DNA of 33,707 bases from Bacteroidota bacterium (GCA_002748065.1 PDRJ01000013.1:1-33707); one strand, 5' to 3'. Numbered from the stretch's first letter, positions 21,760-30,691 are shown. Program-made: numbers and translations. Notes: generated from the letters alone by a model not told the origin.

Positions 21760-24075
21760 ATGAAAACTAGTGTTCTAATAACATTAATGATGTTTCTCAC
21801 AATAGCAGTAGCCACTGCCCAAACCTATGAAGGAACAGTAAAAGACCCCAATGAAAAGGCGATACCTTTTGTCAATGTAGTACTTTATACATTACCCGAT
21901 TCTATTTTTGTAGAGGGTACGGTAACAAATGATTCGGGCGAATTTATGATCAAAACGACAAGAAGTATCAATCAAGGATATATCGAAATCAGTTGTATAG
22001 GATATGAAAGTGAAACGATTACTGCTAAAGCAGAGATAGGAACTGTTATACTGAAAGAAGCCGCCAATGAATTGGGCGAAGTCGTTGTGAGAGCACAATT
22101 GCCTAAAATGCAAGTCAAAAATGATGCTTTTGTTACCACCATACAAAATTCGGTATTAGCAAAGGCGGGCAATGCCAATAATGTGCTACAACGTTTGCCA
22201 ATGCTAACCGGTAAAGCAGGCAATTATACTGTTTTCGGGAAGGGGAAAGCCAAAATCTATATCAATAATCGTGAAATGCGGGATGCATCAGCATTGGAAA
22301 ACCTCAATTCAGACAACATTAAAAGCGTAGAGATTGTAACCAATCCCGGTGCCAGATACGATGCCTCCGTGAAAGCTGTTATTCGTATTTGCACAAAAAA
22401 ACCAATGGGAGACGGATTTAGTTTTAATGTAGGTTCCAGCTATTACCAATCCGAAGAAAATGCAGATTGGGTTGAATCGCTGAATCTAAATTACCGTAAA
22501 AAAGGTATAGATATTTTCGGTAAGCTTTATTATAAAGACATTAACAGTGTAGAAGAGAATGATTTGGAGCAGTTTACTTATGTAGATACACTTTGGACAC
22601 AAAAAAACACAGCAAAATTTACATCTCAGAATCAATACTTAGGAGTTACAACAGGGGTAAATTATGAAATTTCATCTAAACATTACGCAGGGGTAACCTA
22701 CACTTATGGCAAAACATTACCCAGCAAAGAAATGAGTTCTTTGGAAAATAGGATGTATGCAAATGGAATATTTTACGACCAATGGGCTACAAACGGATTA
22801 ACCCAAGAGCGTACTTTACCCCGACATATCATCAATGGCTATTACAATGGAAGTTTGGGGAAATTAGAGATCAATTTTGACGCTACTTATTTTGCTAAAA
22901 AAGCAGGTTCTACCACCACCGTATTGGAAAAAAGTCAAAATTTTGCAGACCGTACCATAAAGTCTCAAAATGATTTAGACAATAGCATGGTTGCTTCAAA
23001 ATTGATCCTGACTTACCCTGTTTTCGAGGGGAAACTATCACTTGGAAGTGAATATACCAATACACAAAGAGACGATGCTTATTGGGCCAATCAAATTACC
23101 CCATCATCTACCACACGTATTGAACAAATGAGCAATAGTCTCTTTGCTGAATACCGAAAAAATGTGGCTATCGGTCAATTTACAGCAGGATTGCGTTACG
23201 AGAATATTCAATCTGATTACTTTGTAAATGAAGTCTTTAAGGAAGAGGAGAGTAAAGACTTTAGCCAATGGTTTCCCTCTTTTTCGTTCTCCACAAAGAT
23301 TGATAACGTAGGCTTACAATTAAGTTATACCTCAAAAACGACCCGTCCCTACTACCATCAATTAAGTAATAATACTTTCTATATCAATCGTTTCACATTA
23401 AAAAGAGGCAATCCTTTTTTACGTCCCTCTATTACGCACGATCTTACTTTGGGGGGAAGTTGGAAATTTTTCCAATTAATGGTAAGCTACAAACATAAAA
23501 AAGATGTCATTCTTGAATATATGGAGCAAATGCAAGATAATCCCTCCGTATCCATTATGACCACAAAAAACTTTGACAAACTTCCTCGGTTTACTGTCTT
23601 TGTAAGTGCTTCGCCCACGTTTGGTTTTTGGTCGCCACAACTGAGTCTTGGAGTACAAAAACAGTGGTTTGAGTTAGAAAACAACAACAAAATTATTGAG
23701 TTGAATAAGCCTATGCCTTTTGCCTCTCTGAACAATTCATTCCGATTTCCTAAAAAACTGATATTCACTCTTGATACAAGATTTAATGGAAAAGGTAATA
23801 ACGCAAATGCTTATAGTGGAAGAAATATGTTTGTTGTTAATTTTGGCATAACCAAAACCTTTTTTGATGATAAATTAAGCGTTGCCTTAAAAGGGCTTGA
23901 TCTTTTCAACCAACAAAAAAGAGATTTTTTAGTTTACAATGGACAAATGGATTTACACATGCTCCAAACTAGAGATAATAGAGAAGTTCAACTGACCATC
24001 CGTTATAACTTTAATTCAGCGAAATCAAAATATAAAGGCAAAGGGGCAGGAAATTCAGAAATACAAAGATTGTAA
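21760..24075 (+). CDS. Outer-membrane beta-barrel receptor (TonB-dependent-receptor-like, OMP_b-brl_3 type)
   Basis: 771 residues. A signal peptide (residues 1-21, cut near ATA-QTYEG) is followed by a carboxypeptidase-regulatory-like Ig domain (about 22-100, TYEGTVKDPNEKAIPFVNVV), a plug-like segment (about 105-210, NVLQRLPMLTGKAGNYTVFGKGKAKIYINN) and a long beta-barrel to the C-terminus with YRKNVAIGQFTAGLRYENIQSDYF and LRPSITHDLTLGGSWKF. Proteins of this layout sit in the Bacteroidota outer membrane; the ligand is unknown. No SusD partner or regulator is adjacent. The gene is visibly AT-richer than its neighbours, with AAA/CAA/ATT-rich codon use, and lies among repeats, which suggests acquisition by transfer. 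Confidence 0.85.
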   Translation: MKTSVLITLMMFLTIAVATAQTYEGTVKDPNEKAIPFVNVVLYTLPDSIFVEGTVTNDSGEFMIKTTRSINQGYIEISCIGYESETITAKAEIGTVILKEAANELGEVVVRAQLPKMQVKNDAFVTTIQNSVLAKAGNANNVLQRLPMLTGKAGNYTVFGKGKAKIYINNREMRDASALENLNSDNIKSVEIVTNPGARYDASVKAVIRICTKKPMGDGFSFNVGSSYYQSEENADWVESLNLNYRKKGIDIFGKLYYKDINSVEENDLEQFTYVDTLWTQKNTAKFTSQNQYLGVTTGVNYEISSKHYAGVTYTYGKTLPSKEMSSLENRMYANGIFYDQWATNGLTQERTLPRHIINGYYNGSLGKLEINFDATYFAKKAGSTTTVLEKSQNFADRTIKSQNDLDNSMVASKLILTYPVFEGKLSLGSEYTNTQRDDAYWANQITPSSTTRIEQMSNSLFAEYRKNVAIGQFTAGLRYENIQSDYFVNEVFKEEESKDFSQWFPSFSFSTKIDNVGLQLSYTSKTTRPYYHQLSNNTFYINRFTLKRGNPFLRPSITHDLTLGGSWKFFQLMVSYKHKKDVILEYMEQMQDNPSVSIMTTKNFDKLPRFTVFVSASPTFGFWSPQLSLGVQKQWFELENNNKIIELNKPMPFASLNNSFRFPKKLIFTLDTRFNGKGNNANAYSGRNMFVVNFGITKTFFDDKLSVALKGLDLFNQQKRDFLVYNGQMDLHMLQTRDNREVQLTIRYNFNSAKSKYKGKGAGNSEIQRL

Positions 24076-24178
24076 CACCTCGCATCATATAGCAAGACCA
24101 TAAGCCGTCTGTATCACCGGAATACCTTCGGGATGGGGGGATAATTTAGGATGATTGATCCCATAGGAATGGTAACGT

Positions 24179-24892
24179 TTAAATTACTTTTTCTCCAATG
24201 ATCCCCACCAGAAATCCCAGGGTAGCCCCCATGGAGGTGAGGTAGCTCTTTTCCATTTTGCTCTCGGGTACGATATCCTGAACCAGTAGATATAAAATAC
24301 CTCCACTGGCAAAGCTCATCAAATAGGCTGTGAGGGTGGGGCTATTCTCCAGTAAGAAATGGCCTGTTAGCACGCCAATAATGCCAAAAAAACTGAGAAA
24401 AAGGAAAATAAGCAGTGTTTTTTGGGGTGTAAATCCGCTTTTAACCAAGTCCCTAAAGGCATTGAAGGCTTCGGGAAGGTTTTGTAATCCGATAAAAATA
24501 GCCAGCAGCATGGCCATTTGGTGATCAAGTGCAAAAACGGCTCCAAGTGCAATGGATTCAGGGATGAAATCCATCATCATGGCCAGGAGGGTGGATACTT
24601 GTCCCCCTTTTTTAGCGAGATAGTGGTCGATGTACATGAATAAAACTGCTCCCCCCAAAAAAGAGAGAGAGAGGGGGAGTACGTCCAGTTTTTCCAGGCT
24701 TTTAGGGACAAGTACCAAGGCTAAGGCTGACAGCATAATGCCGGCACCAAAGGACATCAGGGTGTGGGAAATTTCTCGTTTGAGAAAGCCCTCTCCCATA
24801 TGATGATCAAAAATATGGGCTAAAATTCCCCCGATAAGAACCGTAATTCCGGCAAATCCTCCGTATAATATAAGGTCTAAGATCATGGTCAT
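24179..24892 (-). CDS. ZIP family metal transporter
   Basis: 237 residues with about eight membrane helices. The helix-4 and helix-5 metal-site regions are recognisable as MMMDFIPESIALGAVFAL and IGLQNLPEAFNAFRDL, corresponding to the H-N-x-P-E-G and related motifs of ZIP (ZupT-like) transporters. The first site reads D-F-I-P-E-S instead of the usual H-N-x-P-E-G, a variant also used in some prokaryotic ZIPs. It probably takes up Zn or another divalent metal across the inner membrane. A consensus -7 box lies 16 nt upstream, next to a dyad. No neighbouring gene points to the metal. Confidence 0.85.
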   Translation of the reverse strand: MTMILDLILYGGFAGITVLIGGILAHIFDHHMGEGFLKREISHTLMSFGAGIMLSALALVLVPKSLEKLDVLPLSLSFLGGAVLFMYIDHYLAKKGGQVSTLLAMMMDFIPESIALGAVFALDHQMAMLLAIFIGLQNLPEAFNAFRDLVKSGFTPQKTLLIFLFLSFFGIIGVLTGHFLLENSPTLTAYLMSFASGGILYLLVQDIVPESKMEKSYLTSMGATLGFLVGIIGEKVI

Positions 24893-24908
24893 GTGGTTTC
24901 TGGATGTA

Positions 24909-24928
24909 CAAAGTTACACTTTTTGTGT
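24909..24928 (-). promoter_or_regulatory. ZIP gene promoter -7 box with adjacent dyad
   Basis: Minus-strand TAACTTTG (24916-24909) matches TAnnTTTG exactly, 16 nt before the start codon. The dyad ACAC-TTTTT-GTGT (24916-24928) touches the upstream edge of the box, where a repressor such as a metal sensor could block transcription. The sensor itself is not identified. Confidence 0.45.
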
Positions 24929-25073
24929 TTCTCTGTGTGGGATCCTTGGGATCTTTTTTAGTATGATATACTTCCCTTGAACAGGATAATCTTATGAGAA
25001 GGGAGGGCGGCAGAGATGCATTTATGGGAAACCTATGAACCCTTCCCATTGTTGATAAGATGCACTCCTCATG

Positions 25074-25189
25074 GCTGTAAAAAGACACACTACGGAATGG
25101 TTATGGAGTCGGAAGACCGAAGATGGAAGTCAATTTTTTGTGAAGGTTGCCATTAACCCAAGACAAAGATTACAACAGATAAACCGATG
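25074..25189 (+). repeat. Duplicated leader sequence, copy A (orphan)
   Basis: Matches 32927-33050 in the same orientation. It starts CTGTAAAAAGA, continues through GGAATGGTT, a 7-bp tandem repeat (GGAAGAC, CGAAGAT, GGAAGTC; 25111-25131) and the long identical block CAATTTTTTGTGAAGG / TTGCCATTAACCCAAG, then weakens up to GATGAAAA. The ATG here (25187) is followed by only eight more codons before TAA, so the gene this leader once served is gone. Confidence 0.75.
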
Positions 25190-25278
25190 AAAATGATGCT
25201 TCCCCGGCGGTGTTAACGGGAGCTGGAAATGGAAGAGATCGGTGAATTCTAAAGGATCGCACGCGATATGCGTTAAGC

Positions 25279-25425
25279 GTTTCTCGGATACCACAAGAGA
25301 AGAGGCTGTATGGAACGTTCGAATTCGAGGCTTGCGAAGGGTGAAATAGGGGCGTTTACTGAGGTAAATGACCCTTTGGAAGAGAAGCATCACGAAGAAG
25401 TCGGACGTTATAGACAGCCTCTAGG
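25279..25425 (-). repeat. Dispersed inverted-repeat element, copy R4 (full-length form, reverse)
   Basis: Reverse-orientation homolog of R1, aligned by eye over about 130 bp: minus-strand GTCTATAACGTCCGAC, CTTCTTCGTGATGCTT, GGTCATTT, CCTTCGCAAGC and ATACAGCCTCTTCT. The far end lacks about a dozen bases present in R1 (around TTAAAACGCTGATT). Its outer end overlaps the marC stop codon. Confidence 0.75.
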
Positions 25426-26035
25426 CTATGGAGAAGGCGATTTTAATCCCCTCTATCAACATGCCGGTTCCGATAATTGCTAAGATTAACCCCATTAGTT
25501 TTTGAATAACGGTAATTAAATTATTGCCTACCCTCTTCACAATCAAGTCACTTAGAGAGAATGCCAAATAGGTGAGGAAGATCATTAAGGCAAAAATGGC
25601 AATCACAATTACGATATGGGCAAAGCTTGCTTTTGTGACATAGTTCATGGCTGTTACGATGGTGCCGGGTCCGGCCAGTATGGGGATGGCCAGGGGGGAG
25701 ATCGCCATGTTGGAGGCCTCTTCATTGTGGAGATTGTGCACTTTTGATTTCTTGGAGATGAGCATTTCAAAGCCCACATAGAAGATTAAGATGCCCCCTG
25801 TGATTTTAAAAGCGGGTATGGTAATGCCAAATACCTGAAAAATATATTTTCCAGCCACAATAAAGGCCACTACAATAATGAAGGCGGTAATGGTGGCTGT
25901 TTTTGCCATCTTTTTTTTCTCCTCTTTGGATTGGTCGCTGGCTAATCCCAGAAAAACGGGGGTGTTGGCGATGGGATTCATAATGGCAAAAAATCCCATA
26001 AAAACACTCAGGGCATACGTAATCAGCTCATTCAT
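25421..26035 (-). CDS. MarC family integral membrane protein
   Basis: 204 residues, six predicted membrane helices. Family marks include the N-terminal ALSVFMGFFAIMNPIANTPVFLGL, the central ISPLAIPILAGPGTIVTAMNYV and the C-terminal LMGLILAIIGTGMLIEGIK. MarC/UPF0056 proteins are inner-membrane proteins whose transport role is unproven; the old link to multiple antibiotic resistance has been withdrawn. It lies 41 nt downstream of the M1 aminopeptidase and may be read from that transcript. Its stop codon lies in the end of repeat R4. Confidence 0.92.
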   Translation of the reverse strand: MNELITYALSVFMGFFAIMNPIANTPVFLGLASDQSKEEKKKMAKTATITAFIIVVAFIVAGKYIFQVFGITIPAFKITGGILIFYVGFEMLISKKSKVHNLHNEEASNMAISPLAIPILAGPGTIVTAMNYVTKASFAHIVIVIAIFALMIFLTYLAFSLSDLIVKRVGNNLITVIQKLMGLILAIIGTGMLIEGIKIAFSIA

Positions 26036-26076
26036 GGTCTGTTTATTATATTTTTTTCAGCATTTTTGGGTGATCC

Positions 26077-28392
26077 CTATTTCTTGATGAGCGTTCCGGA
26101 GGCGATTACGCGTCCTTCCCGCTCTATTTTTGCCGTGTAGGTTCCGGCGGGCACTGAGCCGCTGTTCCACACCAGCGGCATTGCAGCGGGTTCGGATTGG
26201 AAGAGGCAACGCCCGTCCAGCGAGAATACTTTCAACACCACTCTCTCTTCACCCGCTAAAGTAAAGGTAAACTTATCTTTTGAGGGGTTGGGATGTATTT
26301 GTAGGGGGGTGCGCTCTTCTGAGGCTTCCCGGATTCCCACGTAGGCTTCATCCCAGATGGCTAAGGTATAATCTCCTTTCCGGATCTCCTCCGTAACCAG
26401 GTTTCCCGTTCTCCACGACCCTACTTGGGTAAAATCGATGGCCTCCCACCCATGCGACGCATCCCGACGGTATAGCAATACTAAGGAGTCCTCTTGGTTG
26501 GTAATAAGGTTGTTGTCTAAATAACCCATCTTATTGTATGCGAAAAACAACTGACCCTCCACCTCTTCAGGAAAGATGCCATCCACATGCCAGTAGTGAT
26601 AGTCGCTAAAAGTTAGCCCGGGGACGGCAGGATTCAGGGTGTCAGGTGGAACCCAATAGTGTGTGCCCCAGATCATTATGCTATCGGCCTCCATGGCTGT
26701 GACATTTACCTTGAGGTATTCATCGGAGAAAGAGGCCAATCCCGGTTCGGTAAAGATCTGTTTTTTGTCGGTCACTGCATCCATCATCTTTGCGTCGGGG
26801 TCGATGACGACCATCACCGGCTCCAAGGGAATATCCTCAAAGGTTCGGGTGGCCACCTCTCCATCGAAGGAGAAGAGCCGAACTTCCCGGTTCATCTGTG
26901 CGTCGTAAAAGGCGATCTCAAAACGGTTATCGTTGCCGAAGAAGGTGCGCCCTTTCCTCTTTTGTCGAATGGTGACCTCGACCTTCCCTTTTTCCGTGTT
27001 CTCGACCTTTTCCAGGACAAAGGCGGCTCGTCCGGGTTGGAAGACCCAGGAGTTGAAGAATCCCTCTAAGTCGATTCCTGAAGATTCGGCAAAGGCGTCC
27101 CGTAGTTCTTCTGAAGAGGCGTCGTCGAAATGATACACGTCAAGGTAGTGGCGTGCCGCTTCAAAGAAGGCCTCATCGCCCATATACCCGCGCAGGGTAT
27201 GGATAATGAGGGCTCCCTTGTCGTAGGAGGTCATCCCGTAGGTGATGTCCAGTGGAACCTCGTTGAGGGCATAATAGCCCCCATCTCCTGTGTAGGTGTG
27301 AATTTTTTCCAGCACGTTGGCGTTCATGGCATTCATCTGGGATAGGTAGGTCTCCCGGTCGTAGATCGCTTCTGTGTAGTAGTTTTCGCAGTATTTGGCC
27401 CACCCTTCGTTCAGCCACATCTCTTGGGCCTCGTGGCAGGTGGCCAGATCCCCAAACCACATGTGGGAGAGCTCATGAACCCACAACGACTCATAATTTA
27501 ACGTCCCATTGATGGCAAAGTTGGGGTAGGCAATATTTCCCGCATGCTCCATGGCTCCAATGGAGGTGCCGCTATATCCGATTTTATGCCATACATAGGG
27601 ACCAAACTGCTCCTCAAACAGGTTCATCACATCTTGAAGGTGCACAAAGGAGGCGGCCACCTTGGCCGTGTCCTGTGGTCGTGTCCAGATCTCTACGGGA
27701 ATAGGCCGTTCCACTCCCTGCACGGTATCTGCATAAAGTATGTAGGGGCCTACGGCAATGCTCATTAGGTAGGTGGGGATGGGATGTTGGATCTGCCAAT
27801 GCCAGATCACCTCTCCATCTTCTTGTGGCTGTTTGCCTATCAGTGACCCGCCACTCACTGCGGCAAGCCCTTCCCCTACGGTTGCTCGGATGTCGTACAA
27901 CGCCCGGTCGGTAAAGTTATCTACACAGGGAAACCATGATTTCCCCAAGTTATGGGGTTTCGACTGGAATCCTACGCCCAGGTTAAAGGCATAGTCCGTG
28001 CCATACCAATGGAACCCGCCCCAGCCTTCATGAAAAGGGGTGCCGTGATACCATACCGTTACAAGGTACTCTGCTCCCGAAACACTGGGGGTGGCCAAAG
28101 GAATGGATAGCACTCCCTCCTGATGGGTGAAGTTATTGACCGTCTCCCCGTCAAGGGCTACAGAATCTACCGTAAAAGCTAATAATTCCAGGGAAATTGA
28201 GGGAAGATCATCCACCAGTGTGGTGAGGGTTAACGTGGTATGGGCCGTAATTTCTTCGCTGTCGAATGCAATATTCGTAAGATGAATATCATAATGAATG
28301 ACATGAATTGTATCACTGGGTGTAACCATTTGTCCTCCCAACGCATCTATAACAATGATGAACATGACGAAAAAAAACGAAAATTTTTTCAT
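26077..28392 (-). CDS. Secreted M1 family aminopeptidase with T9SS sorting domain
   Basis: 771 residues. An N-terminal signal peptide (about 1-20) precedes the M1 beta-saddle domain and the catalytic domain, with HELSH (306-310) and Glu329 after an 18-residue spacer: the HExxH-x18-E zinc site. The exopeptidase motif reads GAMEH (279-283) instead of the common GAMEN. The C-terminal 75 residues, from LQIHPNPSKDKFTF to GTLIKK, form a type A sorting domain of the type IX secretion system, so the protein should cross the outer membrane and be released or anchored at the surface. The domain between the catalytic part and the sorting domain resembles no named module. Together with the S46 peptidases it suggests growth on protein. 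Confidence 0.93.
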   Translation of the reverse strand: MKKFSFFFVMFIIVIDALGGQMVTPSDTIHVIHYDIHLTNIAFDSEEITAHTTLTLTTLVDDLPSISLELLAFTVDSVALDGETVNNFTHQEGVLSIPLATPSVSGAEYLVTVWYHGTPFHEGWGGFHWYGTDYAFNLGVGFQSKPHNLGKSWFPCVDNFTDRALYDIRATVGEGLAAVSGGSLIGKQPQEDGEVIWHWQIQHPIPTYLMSIAVGPYILYADTVQGVERPIPVEIWTRPQDTAKVAASFVHLQDVMNLFEEQFGPYVWHKIGYSGTSIGAMEHAGNIAYPNFAINGTLNYESLWVHELSHMWFGDLATCHEAQEMWLNEGWAKYCENYYTEAIYDRETYLSQMNAMNANVLEKIHTYTGDGGYYALNEVPLDITYGMTSYDKGALIIHTLRGYMGDEAFFEAARHYLDVYHFDDASSEELRDAFAESSGIDLEGFFNSWVFQPGRAAFVLEKVENTEKGKVEVTIRQKRKGRTFFGNDNRFEIAFYDAQMNREVRLFSFDGEVATRTFEDIPLEPVMVVIDPDAKMMDAVTDKKQIFTEPGLASFSDEYLKVNVTAMEADSIMIWGTHYWVPPDTLNPAVPGLTFSDYHYWHVDGIFPEEVEGQLFFAYNKMGYLDNNLITNQEDSLVLLYRRDASHGWEAIDFTQVGSWRTGNLVTEEIRKGDYTLAIWDEAYVGIREASEERTPLQIHPNPSKDKFTFTLAGEERVVLKVFSLDGRCLFQSEPAAMPLVWNSGSVPAGTYTAKIEREGRVIASGTLIKK

Positions 28393-28412
28393 GGTCTCTC
28401 TTTTTGATACTT

Positions 28413-28443
28413 CAAAAGTACAAAAGATATTTCTTTTTCCAAC
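28413..28443 (-). promoter_or_regulatory. Candidate promoter of the M1 aminopeptidase gene
   Basis: On the minus strand, GTTG (28443-28440), 19 bp, then TACTTTTG (28420-28413): an exact -7 box and a 3/4 match to the TTTG -33 element at consensus spacing. The leader would be about 15 nt. It lies in the 66-bp divergent gap with the tolC-like gene. Confidence 0.55.
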
Positions 28444-28458
28444 TATAATACATTAGTT

Positions 28459-29904
28459 ATGAATATTTTAAAGACCCTTATCTTACTAGCGCTTAGCCTC
28501 TTCCTCTCTCTCTCAGAAATTTCTGCCCAGAAGGAGTGGAGCTTGGAGGAGTGTATTGATTATGCCTTGGAACATAATATTCAGGTTAAACAGCGCCTGT
28601 TAACTATGGAGAGTAGGGAGGTAGCACTTTTTCAGAGTAAGATGGATCTTATCCCCTCTCTGGACTTGGGGGGGAGTCATGGCTATAACTGGGGCCAAAC
28701 GGTAGACCTTTATACCAATAATTTTGCCACGGATCGGGTACAATCGAATAATTTTTATGCTTCGTCCAATGTGATCCTTTTTGCCGGTTTTCAAAAGATT
28801 AACACGATAAAGCGAAATCAGATTGAGTTGTTACGAAGCCGGTATGACACGGATCAATTTATGGACGACATCTCCCTGAATATCGCCACGGCTTACTTGG
28901 AGGTACTCTATTATCGGGAGATGCTGGCCATCTATGAAGCACAGGAGGCTGTTACGGCCCAGCAGGTTGCACAAACTGCCAAGTTGGTGGAAGCGGGGGT
29001 GTTGGCTCGTGGTGATTTGCTTTCCATGGAAGCACAGGCGGCCAATGAGGCGCTGCAACTCACCAATACAAGAAATGCGTTGGATCTTGCCCTGTTAACC
29101 CTGGCTCAGCTGTTGGATTTTCCCGATGCCAACGATTTTACCATTCGTTTTCCATCACTTCGGTTGAAGGAAGAGCTTCCTGTGACTTTTACGCCGGAGC
29201 AGATCTATTTGGCCGCTCTTCAGACCCGTGCCGATATTAAGCGTGAGGAGTTGGCCATGGAGAGTAGTCTTAAGACATTGGGCATTGCCAAGGGAAGCAT
29301 GACTCCTTCGCTCTCTCTGAGCGGTAGTTGGGGGACGGGCTATTCCGGTGCAGCTCAGGAGGTTATTGGTATTTCTGCGCCCCATCTCGGTTCAGTGCCA
29401 GTGGGAGCCACGGCCAACGGCGTACCGGTCTTCGACTATACCGCAGAGGTTACCTATGGGAGAAAACCCTGGGGTGACCAATTGAAGAATAATAGCAACC
29501 AGACCCTTACCGCCTCCATTAACATTCCCATATTCAATGGTTATCGGGCACGAACCGCCATTGCCAATGCCCGGATTGGGGTGGAGAATGCCCGGTTGGA
29601 TCTGGAAGTTACCAAACAGCGTCTTCGAAAGACTATTCAGCAGGCCTATTCTGATGCCTTGGCTTCGTTGAAGAGCTACCAGAGTGGGGAGCGAAAACTT
29701 GTGGCTAACCAGGAGGCCTTTCTCTATGCACAGGAAAAATTGAATGCCGGATTGATTAATGCGCTGGAGTACAATACCACGAAGAAGGATCGGGATCAGG
29801 CTCATTCCGAAGTGCTTCAAGCCAAGTATGACTTTATTTTCAAATCCGTTATTTTGGAGTTTTACATGGGAAACCCGCTCTCCTTGAAGCCTTGGCAAGA
29901 GTAG
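28459..29904 (+). CDS. TolC family outer-membrane efflux protein
   Basis: 481 residues. Signal peptide (about 1-23, cut after ISA-Q), then two outer-membrane efflux protein repeats: the first opens WSLEECIDYALEHNIQVKQ, the second includes LTASINIPIFNGYRARTAIANARIGVENARLDLE. Long helical stretches rich in Ala/Gln/Glu fit the TolC periplasmic barrel. It should form a trimeric outer-membrane exit duct for an efflux pump or type I exporter. The usual membrane-fusion and inner-membrane partners are not next to it: tsaB follows 31 nt later, so any pump partners are elsewhere. Confidence 0.93.
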   Translation: MNILKTLILLALSLFLSLSEISAQKEWSLEECIDYALEHNIQVKQRLLTMESREVALFQSKMDLIPSLDLGGSHGYNWGQTVDLYTNNFATDRVQSNNFYASSNVILFAGFQKINTIKRNQIELLRSRYDTDQFMDDISLNIATAYLEVLYYREMLAIYEAQEAVTAQQVAQTAKLVEAGVLARGDLLSMEAQAANEALQLTNTRNALDLALLTLAQLLDFPDANDFTIRFPSLRLKEELPVTFTPEQIYLAALQTRADIKREELAMESSLKTLGIAKGSMTPSLSLSGSWGTGYSGAAQEVIGISAPHLGSVPVGATANGVPVFDYTAEVTYGRKPWGDQLKNNSNQTLTASINIPIFNGYRARTAIANARIGVENARLDLEVTKQRLRKTIQQAYSDALASLKSYQSGERKLVANQEAFLYAQEKLNAGLINALEYNTTKKDRDQAHSEVLQAKYDFIFKSVILEFYMGNPLSLKPWQE

Positions 29905-29923
29905 GAGATCATGGAAAGAGTGT

Positions 29924-29931
29924 TATCTTTG
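29924..29931 (+). promoter_or_regulatory. Candidate -7 box for tsaB, near-leaderless
   Basis: TATCTTTG matches TAnnTTTG exactly and ends 4 nt before the tsaB ATG (29936), so transcription from it would begin at or just after the A of the start codon. No -33 TTTG is seen at 19-21 bp, so tsaB may instead be read through from the tolC-like gene. Confidence 0.35.
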
Positions 29932-29935
29932 TGCC

Positions 29936-30652
29936 ATGGCAACAATACTCATGTTGGAGACGGCCACGCCCACATGCTCGGTGGCACTGGCAAAAGATGG
30001 TGAACTTATTGGTTTTAAGGAGTCTGAGGAGGTTAATGCTCACTCTAAAGTGCTTACCACCTTTATGGATGAGGTGCTAAAGGAGGGGGGCATTACTGCT
30101 TCAGCGCTTGATGCGGTGGCGGTGAGCCGGGGCCCGGGGTCGTATACTGGCCTTCGCATTGGCGTTTCGGCGGCCAAGGGGCTTTGTTATGCGTGTGATA
30201 TCCCCTTGCTTTCACCGGATACGCTACAGGCCATGGCTTGGGGTGCCGCTCAGTATATTGATGGTATTGAACTTCCTGAGCATGCTGACGAGGTGCTGTT
30301 TTGTCCCATGATCGATGCCCGGAGAATGGAAGTTTATTGCGGTGTCTGGGATCAAAACAACGTGCCCGTTCGGGAGGTAGAGGCCAAGATTATTGATTCT
30401 CACTCTTTCTCGGATCTTTTGGAGGCGGCTCCCCTGGTCTTCTTTGGCAATGGAGCGGAGAAGTGCAAGGAGGTTTTGGGGGCTCATCCCAATGCCTATT
30501 TTTATGAGGAGATGACAGCCTCCGCAGCCTTTCTTATACCGCTTGCCACAGCACTTTACCAAGCCCGAAACTTTGAGAATCTGGCCTACTTTGAGCCGTT
30601 TTACCTGAAAGATTTTATTGCCGGAACTCCCCGTGTCAAGGGGTTGCGTTAG
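29936..30652 (+). CDS. tsaB: tRNA threonylcarbamoyladenosine biosynthesis protein TsaB
   Basis: 238 residues. The ASKHA-fold N-terminus ILMLETATPTCSVAL and the TsaB signature RGPGSYTGLRIGVSAAKGLCYA (65-86) are clear, as is IDARRMEVYCGVWD. It lacks the metal-binding HxxxH of TsaD, as expected for TsaB, the non-catalytic partner that supports TsaD in making t6A37 on ANN-decoding tRNAs. The C-terminal segment ending LAYFEPFYLKDF matches Bacteroidota homologs. The ATG at 29936 gives the canonical start MATILMLET. Confidence 0.95.
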   Translation: MATILMLETATPTCSVALAKDGELIGFKESEEVNAHSKVLTTFMDEVLKEGGITASALDAVAVSRGPGSYTGLRIGVSAAKGLCYACDIPLLSPDTLQAMAWGAAQYIDGIELPEHADEVLFCPMIDARRMEVYCGVWDQNNVPVREVEAKIIDSHSFSDLLEAAPLVFFGNGAEKCKEVLGAHPNAYFYEEMTASAAFLIPLATALYQARNFENLAYFEPFYLKDFIAGTPRVKGLR

Positions 30653-30691
30653 GATCTTTTGAGGTGCAATTCTTTTTTTAGGGTTCGTCGG

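Larger units (their letters stand above)
24893..25420. other. Repeat-filled intergenic region between marC and the ZIP gene
   Basis: 528 bp without a credible gene. It contains the ZIP promoter, leader repeat copy A (25074-25189) and inverted-repeat element R4 (25279-25425). An 87-codon minus-strand frame (25130-25393) is made of these two repeats and is not a gene. The short stretch 25190-25278 has no recognised feature. Confidence 0.75.

Noticed and set aside
25130..25393. An 87-codon minus-strand frame
   Set aside because: It consists of leader repeat copy A and inverted-repeat element R4; no conserved protein is suggested.
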